Shown one piece after another: positions 47,701-58,240 of a stretch of 64,000 nucleotides of DNA. Each line of letters opens with the position of its first letter. Positions within the stretch are counted from its first letter, which is position 1. The stretch covers positions 5,022,001 to 5,086,000 of the forward strand of contig CM069869.1 of the NCBI GenBank assembly GCA_036172665.1, written 5' to 3'. This DNA comes from Prosopocoilus inquinatus. Its lineage: Eukaryota; Arthropoda; Insecta; Coleoptera; Lucanidae. The notes beneath the pieces are model-generated. The model searched no databases, was not told the origin of the DNA, and saw nothing but the letters and a program-made list of their open reading frames with translations. A program made the position numbers and the translations under genes.

Positions 47701-48158
47701 TCGTTATTTGTAAATGCCATTACGATCTTAATATGCGTTCTTACGAATCAAAAACCTATCTTCGTTTGTCAAATTTATCGTAACTGCAGAACGCTAATGT
47801 AATACTGCCCCACCTTAAACGCGTTACAGCGGCCGCCGTTGTAAAACAGAAAAAATTGCCGTAATAAAAAGCATCAAAAGAAATGCGAAACTGCGACTTT
47901 ATCGAATGCATGCGAGAATACTTTAAGATATTAATCAATTTGTAAATTTTGGAATTTGCAATGCAAGCGCGTTAAAAATGCTTTACTTGGCCGAATTTCA
48001 TAATTGAATTTCATATTAGTAGTGAGCGCGTATCAGTTTTAACAGCTATTTTATTCTCCCTAGTATGATTACGTAATGCGGCCGATTTTAAACTGTACAA
48101 ACAGTAGATAAATTACAACATTATTTTAAAGTTTCTTTATTAAACTAAAGAAATCTTA
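44708..48158. other. No gene recognised
   Basis: Segment 47340-47500 begins with GCAGGGTGTTCTTTTACTGT, resembling one end of the repeats at 49812 and 63416. A small palindrome GTGGGTGCGCCCAC lies at 47540-47553. Open frames carry no domain signature. Confidence 0.4.
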
Positions 48159-49439
48159 TGGCCGGTTTCACAAAGCCTTGTTAAAGCGTTGATTAACTAA
48201 TCAACCGTTAAGTTTAATCATTGTTAAAAATTTGATGCTGTTTCACAAGACAAAAAACTATTATGTTAATCTCTGATTAACTAATTGGAGTTTACGTTTG
48301 GCAACATCGAAAAATTTCCACTTTGACACCACTTTAAAGTAATCTGTCGTCATGGCGTCAGGCCTGCATCAGGTAGTGCGAGGTCAGAAACTGAAAATAA
48401 ATAAATACATCTTAAATTCTTCGCATTAGTGCAGTTAATGATTTTTAAAAATGAAAAAGGAAAAAAGAAAGGGAGGAAGGAAACTTTAGTGCATTTGAAT
48501 TACTTGAACATATGTATATGGCAGACACATTTTCTGTTGTGGTCAGCTCAGCGGGATTACCATCAGGTGAAATAATTTTAACATGGGGTACAATTTGTGG
48601 TGCCAATGACATGAGAAAAGCCTAATGTTAACTTGCGGAGCTCCTTCTATTGGCAATTTAATTAACTGTTTGCTTTGCCTTGCAATACGATGAGTGACAC
48701 GACGAGGAATCAGCTGTTGAAATATTTCAGTAGATAATAAGGTAAGTTTATCAGCAACTGCTTTGTACCATAAAATAAATTTATTTTTGCTTGTTGCAGG
48801 TTATAGTGTGGGACCAAGAAGTTCCATAACTCCTTTGGAAAAGCGATACGTTAAATTCATTATCATCCAAATCATTAAAAGGATTATTTCTGTCTCTTAT
48901 AAAATGAATCCTACCTTAAGGAGGCATTTCTTTATCGTCAGAGAAGAAAGTGAGGTTGCAGACATTTTGAAATAATTTCGAATTGTTTGTTCTTAAAAAT
49001 AATTTCCGAAATAGTGTAAAAATTAATCAATAAACCAAGTGAGTAAAAAGTACAGAAATGTCATTATTTCTCATATTTAAGGTACGTTACATTTTTAAAT
49101 AAAATCATAATTATTTTTTAGATATATGTGAGGAATTTTTATATCAAAAAAGCTTGATAACAACTACGGAAAATTTACTCGCTGCTTTTTAATCGCTGGA
49201 ATTTTATCGATTAATCTAACGCCTGATTAGACAGAAGTAAACGAAGCGTTATCTCTTAATCGAGCTTTGTGAAACACTTAACAGAGCATTAAGTCTATTT
49301 GACGACCGATTAGAGAGCGAGCCGTTTAGTAATCATCGTTAAGTTAATCATCGTTAAATGTGGTTGTTTTCCTATTTAATCATTCGTTACAGAGTTAATC
49401 GGAACTTAAATATTTGACGAAGCTTCGTGAAACCGGCCA
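48159..49439. mobile_element. PIF/Harbinger-type element, 1.28 kb
   Basis: The left end TGGCCGGTTTCACAAAGC and inverted right end TGGCCGGTTTCACGAAGC are flanked by TTA at 48156-48158 and 49440-49442. Subterminal GATTAACT and GTTAAG motifs repeat many times on both sides, likely transposase-binding or degenerate internal TIR copies. Inside, the minus strand at 48650-48755 reads STEIFQQLIPRRVTHRIARQ followed by further open sequence, possibly a decayed coding fragment I cannot identify. A 70-aa + frame at 48763-48975 also has no motif. Probably non-autonomous. Confidence 0.82.
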
Positions 49440-49442
49440 TTA

Positions 49443-50139
49443 ATCTATTTAATTAGAAATGGAAAGGAAATTTAATTTAATTAAATTTAATGCTGATAGT
49501 AAAATATCCGAAAATAAAACGATGAACGACGGTGATGTCATTATTTAACGCATCCGCATTTTTGTTCAGTAATTATAATCGTCGGTTTATAATTTGAAAA
49601 TACCTAAAATTGTAATTACTTGGAGCGAAATGGCACTTGTTTTAATTAATCCAGGCGCTTTGTAAGCGCCTTTAAAATGTTTCGACTGTTATGATCTAAT
49701 AATAGGTCTCATACGAATCAAACGGATGTTCGTTTACGACATCGTAAAACACTGACCTACATTCGGGTCGTCATTCACACAGGCACAGCGGCGTACCATC
49801 TAGTCGTTAGGTACGCCAGCAGTTCTCAAACGGTTTGGTAAAAATCTTCCAATGTATTTTTCTCGGAAACTATTAACTTGTTGTTAAGGGCATATAAGTT
49901 TAATCGTTACCATTTATGGTTATGTGTTACAGGTTTAAATATTTGCACACAGTAAAAGAATACCCTGTATTTTGTGTTATATTAAATCTGAATAATGCCC
50001 TGCAACCCCTAAAGTAAACGTTTCATTTGGTGAAGTGTCCTAGCTTCACCTTAACAACAGTGTCCCATTTTGAAACGGTTGATGCATAAGCGTTTTCTTT
50101 ACTTGATTACAATCACATCCTCAAATTTTACTCAGCGAC
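49443..50139. other. No gene; contains a dispersed repeat
   Basis: Apart from the repeat at 49812-49975 nothing is recognised. Confidence 0.4.
49812..49975 (-). repeat. Dispersed repeat, paired with 63416-63560
   Basis: On the minus strand it reads CAGGGTATTCTTTTACTGTG, then GGTAACGATTAAACTTATAT, AATAGTTTCCGAGAAAAAT and CCGTTTGAGAACTGCTGGC. The copy at 63416 has the same order on +. Its CAGGGTAT end belongs to the CACCCTGTATA motif group. Confidence 0.75.
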
Positions 50140-50340
50140 ATTAGTGCGGCGTTCGCCTAAAAACGATTCAGGCGAGAGAATTTTTATTGCGTATCTGTCC
50201 GTCCATTATTTACTTGTTTTCGTTGTATAATCTTTGTCGTAGCCTTTTCTATTTGATTTTGTTTTACCCCTACAGTTCTTCGTGAGCGTTCAATTACCGT
50301 CGAAGCATTAAAATTAACACCGCCTCACTCTAATTCTTAA
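50140..50340 (+). repeat. Dispersed repeat, copy 2 of 3
   Basis: Starts with GTGCGGCGTTCGCCTAAAAA then GATTCAGGCGAGAGAAT. It is the fullest of the three copies (others at 33610 and 51437). Confidence 0.65.
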
Positions 50341-50873
50341 GTACTGAAGCCTTGGAAAAAAGAAATCTAGGTTATTTTTATAATATTTGGTAAGGTCAGG
50401 TTAATTAATTAAAAGTTATTCATCGGTTTTTCAATTACTTTTTTTTAATAAAGTGGCCTTGATAATTATGACGCATTTTGTTTCCACCGTAGCCTTTTGC
50501 AACACGTACTTACTTGCAAATAACTTTTTGAAGTGAACAGCTGCTGCTCTTGTTACGAGGCGCCCCCAACTGTTACTGAGGTCGCATGTGCTGATTATGT
50601 GATGTCCTACATTTACATTCAACAAGGGAAGCGATTTTATTATTTTTTTCAACATACGGCAGAATTATAAAGTTGGTAGGAAGTATTTTAATCTAGTCGA
50701 TTCTTTCGTCATAATCTTTTTTATTATTGGCGCGTCACATTAAAGGAATAATATAAGTAACTGTCAAATCTTATTTTTTCTGTAATCGGTTCCTTAACAA
50801 TTTTGAGTTTATTGTGGATCTAGAGCGGCTTTCTTTATTTTTAAGAAAGAAAATTCTGATCAACGGAAATAAT

Positions 50874-51150
50874 TGGCCAGTTGCATCAAACACTTAGAGC
50901 CGAGCTTAAATTTAAGTACTGCTTATAATTGTATCATTTCAAGTTATATAGCACTAATGAAACTCACATTCTAAGGGCCGATTTGATAATCGAAAAGTCA
51001 CAATCTGATGTACAAATAACTATGTTTTCGCATCTTTTTGGACATATAACTCTGACCTTTATTTTAAAGTCTCCTTTAGTTCGATTATGAAATCGGGCAT
51101 AAGCGGCGCTTGAAGTTAAACCGACCATAAGCTTTGGGTGCAACTGGCCA
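50874..51150. mobile_element. MITE with GGCCAGTTGCA ends, carrying a nested MITE
   Basis: The left end TGGCCAGTTGCATCAAAC and inverted right end TGGCCAGTTGCACCCAAAGC form TIRs that continue with TTAAACTTCAAG-like sequence. The copy is split by the MITE at 50975-51099. A flanking duplication is not clear. Confidence 0.7.
50975..51099. mobile_element. 125-bp MITE, PIF/Harbinger-type, nested
   Basis: The left end GGGCCGATTTGATAATCGAA and inverted right end TGCCCGATTTCATAATCGAA are flanked by TAA at 50972-50974 and 51100-51102. It belongs with the other 3-bp-TSD MITEs in the window. Confidence 0.8.
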
Positions 51151-51436
51151 TATGTAAGACTCAAAAGTATTCAAAAAAAAAAATTGTCCTTTCAGAATTT
51201 CCAGACGTTCAAGTGTCTTGAAATGACCTAGTCGGCAGTGTTCCTGTTTTCCTTAACGCTGGAGTCTCTTATAGATTAAGGTTGACGTATCAGCCCTGGC
51301 AGACAAACGATTAACATGCGATACGACACGTGACATAATATGTCTTTTCGTGATGGACTTTTTTGCTTGGTGTTTCTGGATTTTTATCTAAAAGGAATAT
51401 AACTCATCTACGGATTGATCCTCCTCTGAAGCGACG

Positions 51437-51520
51437 GTAGTGCGGTGTTTGCCTGAAAACGATTCGGGCGAGAGAAATTATTATTGCGTGTCTGTTCGTC
51501 CGTTATTTACTTCTTCAGAA
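51437..51520 (+). repeat. Dispersed repeat, copy 3 of 3
   Basis: GTGCGGTGTTTGCCTGAAAA then GATTCGGGCGAGAGAAATTA, TTATTGCGTGTCTGTTCGTC. It is close to the copy at 50140 but stops after about 85 bp. Confidence 0.7.
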
Positions 51521-53253
51521 CGTTGACAGGAATATGTTTTATTGAAATAGGCGTCAAACGACTGCTCTAGAATAAAACAAAAAATATTCTTATTCATTTC
51601 GAAATAACATTCTGAAAATTCAACTTCCGATCATCTTCTCGCATGAATCATGCGATATAAGTATCACTAATGCGTTCGCTTTAAGGTCACAACTCGTTTG
51701 TAAGTTTATTCTTGTAAACTAGAGGTCTCACGAAGCTCCGGGGTGAAAAGACTAAATCGCATGATGTGGCCGGCTAATAATCGTCGCTTCTCGAAATAAT
51801 GCGATCAGAAAAGTTTCCTCGCGATAAATTCAGCTGTACGTGAAAATTGTACAATCCTATTGAAAACAGACATTATTGTTGAAGCGAAAAGAGTTAATAT
51901 TGGCATAACTGGTACGAGCAAGTAATTGTCGACGTATGTTTCGGTCTTATTAGACTTCATCAGGACAGTACAACAAGGTGTAGGTGTTGACACTTGGAGA
52001 TAAACAACAACAAATGAAGCAACTGACCAGGAGACCGAATGCACATTTGCTGAGAAGGCTCGGATTTCGAGGGCAACAGACGCACACAACGTCAACTTGC
52101 GTTATTTCAAGGGAAAAAAAATTATCGTCTAAGCCAACCCCTGCCGGTTGAAGCCAGAAATATTCGTTTAACACTTTTCTAGAGCGCTCGTCATTGATAG
52201 GGGAAGCATTTTCATCTTTGCCTAAAAAAAAAATCCAGAACCCACACAGAACAGATATTTCTTTTGAGAACGGAAGGGCAGTCCGAGTAATTCTTGAGTC
52301 TGAAAACCTACAGTTTTGCTGCTTGCAAATCCATGAAGCCAGAATTTTATTGAGCTTAGTAGGTACGTGTTGTGATTTTGTGGTTTTCCAGAAAAAGTCT
52401 CACAATCTTTACCTACATTTCATAGGTTTCGAAATATTTAGTGACTTGAACATGTGTTTTAATTTTGGAAGAGTTGCTGTTGAAGGGTGAACCAGTATAG
52501 CCTCTGTTTTATCCATTTTCTCTATTTTGTTGTTGGTAATTTAAAGTTCTCTGAAAAAGATTCCGTATCTTCATGCAGGACAATTGGAGATTTTTGTCAA
52601 TCTCAAAAACGCAAAAGCTCTTGTAGTCATAACAACCTCCCTATCCTCTAATAAACTGTTCCTTCCTCGCAAAATTTGAAAATCTACCATCAAGCCTTGT
52701 TACGGTGTCAAAAACCGTATTCAGAGCCACCCTGTATGCGGTAATTTTTGTCCCGTGCATGTCTTGACTTTGCAGCGTTATTAACTTCCGACGCATCTCG
52801 ATCTATTTCGCTTGCAGCCCGCAGACGTTTCTTTTATTTATTTCAGGCGCGTTTTCGCTTATTTCAGGGACGCTTTCGCAATAAATTGCACAATCTCGCT
52901 ATTTCGACGATTTAATTGCATTAATGTAAACATCACGTCGGCCGGAAAGCCTGTGTTTTCTGCGCTTATTTCGCCTTTAATTCCGATCGCCTGTGCCTTC
53001 TTCGCCGTGGGATTATTAAACGGTTTGTTTATGTAAAGTCGACAGACACGGCTATAAGTTTTTGCTTTAGTTTCCAGCAAATTGCTTGCTTTTTGTCATG
53101 ATTTTTATGCTATTCGACGATGTTCCGGAATGCGTGCACCTTTGACATTTACCGCGATTGGCTCTAGCTGACATCAGATTTGATTCGGATTGGTTATGGT
53201 TAATGTCACTGAGTTTTTGATTTGCGCAAACTCCTTCCTCGATAATTTTGGGG
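51521..53253. other. No gene recognised; holds a hammerhead
   Basis: The sequence around the ribozyme (51800-52180, minus strand) has two overlapping open frames of 74 and 96 aa without a recognised domain. It may be non-coding terminal sequence of a Penelope-like element or a retrozyme. CACCCTGTATG occurs at 52729. Confidence 0.4.
51927..51967 (-). ncRNA. Hammerhead ribozyme with intact core
   Basis: Minus strand: helix I TGTC/GACA, core CTGATGA, helix II GTCT/AGAC around AATA, then GAAA, a 2-bp helix III (AC/GT) with an ATAC loop, and cleavable C17 before GACA. All invariant positions (C3, U4, G5, A6, G8, A9, G12, A13, A14, the 15.1-16.1 A-U pair) are present. There is an A/C mismatch at the base of helix II. 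A very short helix III is typical of Penelope-like element hammerheads. No PLE coding sequence is seen within 1 kb. Confidence 0.75.
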
Positions 53254-53685
53254 CGAAGCCAGTGGAGCCTTTATTAACTTGAACGCGTGCTCTTTCCGCT
53301 CAGTGTCGTCTCGACTTTTCCAGGGTACATTGGTGCTTTGAAGGGGGGTTGACTCCACATGAGTTGCTATGCCTATATCCAGTGTTATGGCCATTTTCCT
53401 ATAAATGTATTTTTCGTTGTAAATATCTGTAAATATTTGAGTGTTGGCATCAGTAAGCAATCGTAAAGTAGCTATCGAAGCCAGTAGAGGCTTGATTAAT
53501 TTGAACGCGTGCTCTTTCTGGTCAGTGTCGTCTCGACTTTTCCAGGGTACATTGGTGCTTTGAAGGGGGCTCGGCCCTACGTCAATTGCTATGCCTATAT
53601 CTAGTGTTACGACAGTTTTCCTATAAGTGCATTTTTCGTTGTAAATATTTGCAATTATTTGAGAGTTGGCATCAGTGGACAATCC
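53254..53685. repeat. 222-bp tandem duplication, in frame on the minus strand
   Basis: GAACGCGTGCTCTTTC at 53281 and 53503 anchors two copies of 222 bp, a multiple of three. The minus strand is open for 158 codons (53206-53682), with two 74-residue repeats containing STNVPWKSRDDT and EHAFKLIK. No homologous family is recognised. The preserved frame across both copies is suggestive but not proof of coding. Confidence 0.75.
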
Positions 53686-55378
53686 TGGCTATAGTCAAGT
53701 GTCAGACGCTTGCTTTACCGGTGAACAAGATTTTCGTCCCCTTTCCGATCTCGTCGCTTGCCACAGTCGGTGGACGCGCAATAACTCAGTGCCTTGGGGG
53801 TAATGATTGCTTGAAGCTACTGCTTCATTTCTGGGCCACCGATATGGTAATATTTAGTATCTCTTTCGAGTAAATTCCGTTGTGCGAGCGTCGTTTAGAA
53901 GCCATTATTCGGTAAGTTGTGAAATTCTTGTGCGCCATGTCAACAATATTTTTGCACGTCGCATCTTTTTACAGGTTTGCTGTAAGTATTACTCATTTTG
54001 TGAGTGAGTTCGTAAGCATCATCTGCTTTGTTAGCGTTCAACACAGCTACTGCTAGCATATGTCGTTTATCGGGCACTTGACGATTCCCTGAAGAAAGTT
54101 CACAGTTGACGCTCACGAAAACTATCTTGTGTTGTTCTCGTCAATCTCGCCGTTGGTTGGCACTACTCGCTAGTTGAGTTGGTAAAATTATGAAACGTCG
54201 CGAGAGGGCTCCACCTTCAAGTCTGAGGTACTTCGTGTCACCTATCATCCAGGTGCTGTGACTTTTGAACTTTTCAGAATTCAGAGTTAACCTCATTGTG
54301 CAAATGTTAATTTGGTATTAATTTAAATTAATTACCCTTCTGGCAACTCTTTTTTCTTCTCACAGGCTTTTCGTAGCGGACCTTACATACCGACTTTACG
54401 TACCGCCTTTTTCGTGGCGGCTTTTCGGCGTGTAAAGCTGGGGTTTCCTAGGAGAGTCAGTCAGGCTGAAACTGACCGCGACTGACGTTCACTGTAACCA
54501 AAAGCGAAAAATTAAATAAGGACTGTTTCTTAGACTTTGCTCGGTTTCCATTGTTTTTAGTTAGAGCGAACGTCTGTCGCGGCCCTCTACTACCCGCCTC
54601 GTTTCTGCAGGTTGCTCCAGTTGAAAACTCACTCTGTTAGGGGAAAGACGTTCTTTTGAGCTCGCTTGTGAAGAAGCTGGGAAGTGTTTAACCTATTTTG
54701 GTTGAACGTACCTCCTTTCATCAGCAGTGAGAAATACACCTTTTGAGTTTTAAGATCAGGTACTACTACTGATTTGTTAGTTTTTCCTTGGTCTGCTTTG
54801 GTGAGTATTATCCCGCCGTCGTTTGCAGTCAGAGTTATTGTACACTCTGTTTTGAGAATTCAAGCTGGCTTCAAGCGATTGATCTGCCAAGAAGTTCACT
54901 AATCGATGCTGAGTTCTCGGATCTCGAGTGTTTGCTCCGACGGCTGTTGTAGACTCTCGAAGAGGACCCTAGAATCGGTTTTGTGATTCGCTCGACAACT
55001 CACATCGCAAGCCCTACCGAACGAGGTAACCATTTTCTGATTTATTTCTGCCGAATTGGATGATCACTACGTATTGCACATCCCGGAATAGTTATCCCGT
55101 AAGATATCATTCTATTGCATAATTAGCTTTTTACTTTTGCGTCAGGCAATCAATTTAAATTTAATTGACGTTCAGTCAAATTAAAGTCAATTAAGATTCT
55201 AATGCTTGTTAATGCACACTTTATAATTATTTTGTTAACGTTTGAGTCAATTCGTTTAATAAATTTTAATATACTGATTTTTATAAACGAAAAGACTACC
55301 ACTTTGTAATTTTTCAATATTTAAGATCATTTTGAATTTTGAGTTGGATTCGAACCAAACTTTAACGTTAACGCTTTA
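53686..55378. other. G/T-rich segment, no gene recognised
   Basis: Up to about 55020 the sequence is less AT-rich than its surroundings and shares short phrases with 11945-12010, so it could be untranslated sequence of an unidentified retroelement. From 55080 it is AT-rich. Confidence 0.35.
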
Positions 55379-55494
55379 AACAGATAAAATAGCGACCTCT
55401 TACGATCGCTTTTTGACCTGACATTGCAGTAGGATAGACAAATTGAAGCGGGATTTGCTCCTAATAAGTCCCCCATGCAAGGCGGCCATGCTTT
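55379..55494 (+). repeat. Second copy of the non-palindromic part of the 25.8-kb element
   Basis: AGATAAAATAGCGACCTCTT through GGCGGCCATGCTT matches 25761-25872 with about ten differences. Here no palindrome or hammerhead follows; homology stops abruptly after GGCCATGCTT. Confidence 0.85.
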
Positions 55495-58121
55495 ACTTGA
55501 TATTTTATTTCGTGCACTGAATTGTTGTCTTGGACACAGCCGCCATTCTTTTTTTAAACTGGAGATCATTTTTTGTTGGACATATGGTAGATACCATGGT
55601 ATTGTCCCCTACCGGTAATATTTTTTTTTAAATATGCTACTTTGGATTTCCTTTTATTTTTCCACGACCCTCTCCGACTTTAAAGTTAGCCGCTGGTATC
55701 ACGTCGTGTCCCTCTGCGTCGTCAATAATTCAACTACAGGGGATTCCGAGTACGCATGCTCTGCCTTGTTATAGGTACCTCAGTTATGCGTGTAACTTTT
55801 ATCGTTTCGACTCAGAATAATTCTTTTTGGCCACAACAATTAACGCCCAACGTTTCGTCTCGTAACAATTGGCTCAAATGCTATACTTAGAGACGTTTAT
55901 GGTTATCGTAAGGGAACGAGTCAGCTGTCGTTATCGATCGAGGTCAACGGCGGCTACCCACTAAGCAGACAAAGTCCCGGTTACAAATCGAACTCCAAAA
56001 GTACGTTCATTATTAGCGAATTAGTGAACTCTGAGAATTATTTAAATACATCGAAATGTAATTGCGCTTTTGAGTGTACCGAATGGTGTTTTCTATACTT
56101 TTAGGAATCGAGTTAGGAAAGTTCATTTTCAAAGTCGCATTTTTAATCGAATCAAACGCTTAGCGAAGTGATTTGATTTATGAGAGAGTATCAGGAAATC
56201 CATTTCAGGAATAGCTGCGTTCAGATCAGGAATCCGGGCAGTGCTCGATCGGGTTTACAGCAAGAATAGACAATTGTTCGCTTCAACGATTCAAATTATT
56301 GCACATTCATTCCCAGCTGGATTGCCGCAGATATTACCGATATGAAGGCGATCGCTCAATCTGAATGCGTGCCGTTATTCAAGCGGCCCTTTTAAATAAT
56401 TCCGGGGACATTCTCCCCTTTTCCGCGATCTTCTGCATCTTCGCACTCCATCGGGGGGTCGAAAAGAAGGATATTAGATTATGCAGTAATAAAACGGGTA
56501 AGTAAATTATATTCGCTTTATATTTCCGGAAAAGGTTTTTTTTTTTTTGGCGTAAGGGCACAATAAGATACGACGTAATTTGATGAAGGCGATTTATTTT
56601 CGGGGCACGTGATTTGAGGGGGGGCGTTTATTTTGGAAAAAGCCGGGTGGTGCTTCGCGCCGCTCGCGAAAGAATTTCTCGCACGGATTCATATCGTCGC
56701 AGCACGGATTCAGAACGTTTTAAATAACGGATTTACGATGTTTGTTGCTCTCCCGGGCACAATAAAAATTCAATCCCTCTCGATTTCTTTTTCATGGCGG
56801 CTATATTCCGCGTTTATGTTCTGCATATACACTCTTTAGCCGCCCTCTATATCCGATCCTCATTTTCCGATCGGTCGTCTTTCGAGGTCGTAAGGAGAAA
56901 TCTCTAATATGAAATGAAGTGATGGCGGCCGTATTCTGGATTTCGAAATGTAGAAGAATTTATGCCGTCGCAAGTTTATAATAAAAATATTGTTGCGGTA
57001 GTTCTGGAGGTTGATTTAGCACATAAAATAAAATAAGCAGATATATTTATTGAATATACATGACAATCGGTTAGGAAAGAGTTCCATGCCTTGGCATCTC
57101 TGCACTAGAAATTTGTCCAACTGCTTAGAAGATAGTAAGTATTTACATGATTTGAATGACCTAATTTCAGCGAGGTACAATTATGGATTATCCGGATCTT
57201 CGATTTAGCTTATGTTGGAGAAAACACTTGGACCTTAATATTGTTACCATAAGTTTGTAGTCAGTTAGAAAGAAAGTCTAATAAAAATATATTTATTATT
57301 GCCAACAAATCAAGTTACATGATTCCTAGCACTGTATTAGGGGAGGGTTTTGATTTAGAGGTGTCATCATTACCAATTGGCCGTCTGTACTAAGCGTTCC
57401 AGTATTTAAAGACATTATGACGTGTATCCTTTGCGAGGGACGGACATTTTAATCTTAATCTGATTCGTTAGGATCAAGGCTTTTTCCCCAACACCGAATC
57501 TTTGCGCACGACACGAATTCCCGCGGATTATAATTACAAGTAGATCTCGAAATATAATTTCACTGGTTACTTTTTACTATCGGTTACAATATCCAGGTCA
57601 GGGTGAGATTGCGACAGATAGGATTTTCCAATAGTGCCGGCGTGATTAATAATATGCGACAGCTGACGTTATATAACTATGTATTTCTTCTGACAGACTT
57701 ATTTCATATTTCGTTAGGTAAAATTCAGTTTTATAAGGCCCGGACTGGTTCTGAATCCATTTCTGTCCACCGATTTGTAGAAATTTGACTAATATATTCA
57801 ATTCTCCTGCCATTCTCTTCCTAATCGAATTTGCCACATAGCGACGACGATACTTCCTAAGCAGCGTGGTAAGAAGCTGTAACTTCGTCAAAGTTCGGTA
57901 GTAGCAGGATACAAGGTTGTGCAACTTCGGCAATACTCGGTAGTAGAAACGTAACATGTTGCAACTTGCTGCTCGGATTAGAATGACCCCCACAGTACTT
58001 AAATCAGGTTCCTTATGACCCACTGTCCTTGCCGAATGATTTCACGCCTCATTTGAAACCATTCTTTTAGGATGAATTCCTGGCTTCCGGTTGGTACCGC
58101 GTCTCTCGGATTTCTTCTACT
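55495..58121. other. No gene recognised
   Basis: The 125-aa minus-strand frame at 57646-58023 lies downstream of the hammerhead on the same strand. It has no recognised domain, but repeats a CTACTACCGA(G/A) phrase twice. CpG-richer stretches occur at 56640-56870. Confidence 0.35.
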
Positions 58122-58163
58122 GCCGACGTTTCGTCCTCCATTGTAAAGGAACTTCCTCAGGGC
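58122..58163 (-). ncRNA. Hammerhead ribozyme-like motif
   Basis: Minus strand: helix I GCC/GGC, core CTGAGGA, a bulged A, helix II GTTCC paired imperfectly with GGAC-type sequence, GAAA, loopless 2-bp helix III (ACGT) and C17. All invariant core bases are present. Helix I is only 3 bp, so activity would depend on dimerisation or loop contacts. The motif is followed on + by a CTG microsatellite. Confidence 0.6.
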
Positions 58164-58240
58164 TGCTGCTGCTGATGGTGGTGGTGATGCTGCTGCTGCT
58201 GCTGCTAGTAGTCTTGTTGCTGCTGGTGGTCTTGCTGATG
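58161..58240 (+). repeat. (CTG)n-rich microsatellite
   Basis: Imperfect CTG/GTG runs (GCTGCTGCTGCTGATGG, ATGCTGCTGCTGCTGCTGCT) directly next to the hammerhead. Confidence 0.85.

Noticed and set aside
48763..48975. 70-aa frame inside the Harbinger-type element as a transposase
   Set aside because: No DDE or Myb/SANT motif; too short for either Harbinger protein.
54088..54125. CTGAAGA followed about 20 nt later by GAAA
   Set aside because: No convincing helix II and no helix I partner.
58161..58240. CTG run as a polyglutamine/polyleucine-coding exon
   Set aside because: No flanking open frame with a plausible gene structure; imperfect microsatellite next to a ribozyme motif is sufficient explanation.
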